6,130 nucleotides of DNA from contig CAXMNG010000377.1 of assembly GCA_964194585.1 (NCBI GenBank), forward strand, positions 1 to 6,130, in the 5' to 3' direction. The notes beneath the pieces were generated by a model. It was given only the letters and a program-made list of their open reading frames with translations. It searched no databases and was not told the origin of the DNA. A program made the translations under genes and the position numbers. This DNA is from JAABYT01 sp964194585. GTDB taxonomy: Bacteria; Pseudomonadota; Gammaproteobacteria; HK1. Shown here one piece after another: positions 5,837 through 6,130 of the stretch (position 1 is the first letter of the stretch; every line of letters begins with the position of its first letter).

Positions 5837-6130
5837 TTGAGCGTCCAACGCCAGCAAGACCCTTTCGCCGTTTACGACATACGGCTGGAACCCGCCGATA
5901 ATGAACGGCTGGCAAATGTTTGCGGTCCCTTCGATCAGCATTTGAAGCAGCTAGAGCGCCGACTAGGCGTAGATATCGCCAGTCGGGGTAACAGCTTCCA
6001 GGTCAGCGGCGCGCCTGAGGCGGCGCGCGCGGCCGGTGAGATTCTTCGCCGGATGTACATCGAGACGGAAGCGGAAACCCTGACGGCCGAGCGCGTGCAT
6101 TTGTATCTGCACGACGCGGGGATCGCGGAC
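5837..6130 (+). CDS. ybeZ: PhoH-family ATPase, N-terminal part (YbeZ-like, runs off the window)
   Basis: The first 98 residues are in the window and the frame is still open at its end. RLEPADNERLANVCGPFDQ followed by HLKQLERRLGVDI, a glycine-asparagine turn and the FQVSG strand is the conserved N-terminal KH-like region of YbeZ/PhoH proteins; a second block ends in VHLYLHDAG. The P-loop ATPase domain with its Walker A would come later, outside the window. The family is thought to act as an RNA-linked NTPase partnered with the endoribonuclease YbeY in rRNA maturation. The position 49 bp after miaB fits the conserved miaB-ybeZ-ybeY order. The start is uncertain: no ATG is available in frame, and TTG 5837 gives a normal-length leader (MSVQRQQDPF) but has no good ribosome binding site. 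The next upstream in-frame GTG (5741) lies inside miaB and seems less likely. Confidence 0.88.
   Translation, partial: MSVQRQQDPFAVYDIRLEPADNERLANVCGPFDQHLKQLERRLGVDIASRGNSFQVSGAPEAARAAGEILRRMYIETEAETLTAERVHLYLHDAGIAD

Overview
The window looks like the chromosome of a high-GC proteobacterium, most likely a gammaproteobacterium outside the enteric group. MiaB is close to the E. coli protein along its whole length, and it is followed by a PhoH-family (YbeZ-type) gene, the usual gammaproteobacterial miaB-ybeZ order. Double-strand-break processing here is by an AddAB-type pair rather than RecBCD. All genes lie on the + strand and nothing is coded convincingly on the - strand.

Layout. Positions 1-45 are the last 14 codons of an AddB-like nuclease, ending in a C-x5-C iron-sulphur-type motif. 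Positions 46-211 separate it from addA and hold a 131-bp inverted repeat with two perfect 62-bp arms (63-124 and 132-193) around a 7-nt loop. A complete AddA-type helicase-nuclease follows (212-3736, 1174 aa). A small exported Sel1-repeat protein overlaps its stop codon (3733-4341). After a 93-bp gap comes miaB (4435-5787), and after a further 49 bp the first 98 codons of a PhoH-family ATPase (5837 to the window end).

How the genes work together. AddB and AddA would form the heterodimer that resects double-strand breaks for recombination. The Sel1 gene starts inside the addA stop (GTGA overlap), so it is probably translationally coupled to addA, although its product is predicted to be periplasmic. 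MiaB (tRNA ms2i6A37 methylthiolation) and PhoH/YbeZ form a second conserved RNA-metabolism cluster that is probably unrelated in function to addAB.

The most unusual part is the addB-addA junction. The addB stop overlaps an ATG (ATGA at 42-45). A 57-codon open frame runs from that ATG straight through the palindrome and ends on a TGA that overlaps the addA ATG (ATGA at 212-215). Deleting 42-211 on paper restores a direct addB/addA ATGA overlap, which suggests a small palindromic element inserted at a coupled junction and kept the coupling intact. The palindrome can also be extended imperfectly down to the addA start codon, so the RNA hairpin might control addA translation. Two lesser oddities are a hexanucleotide tract encoding alternating Asp-Ser/Arg inside addA, and a clear fall in GC content in the second half of miaB.
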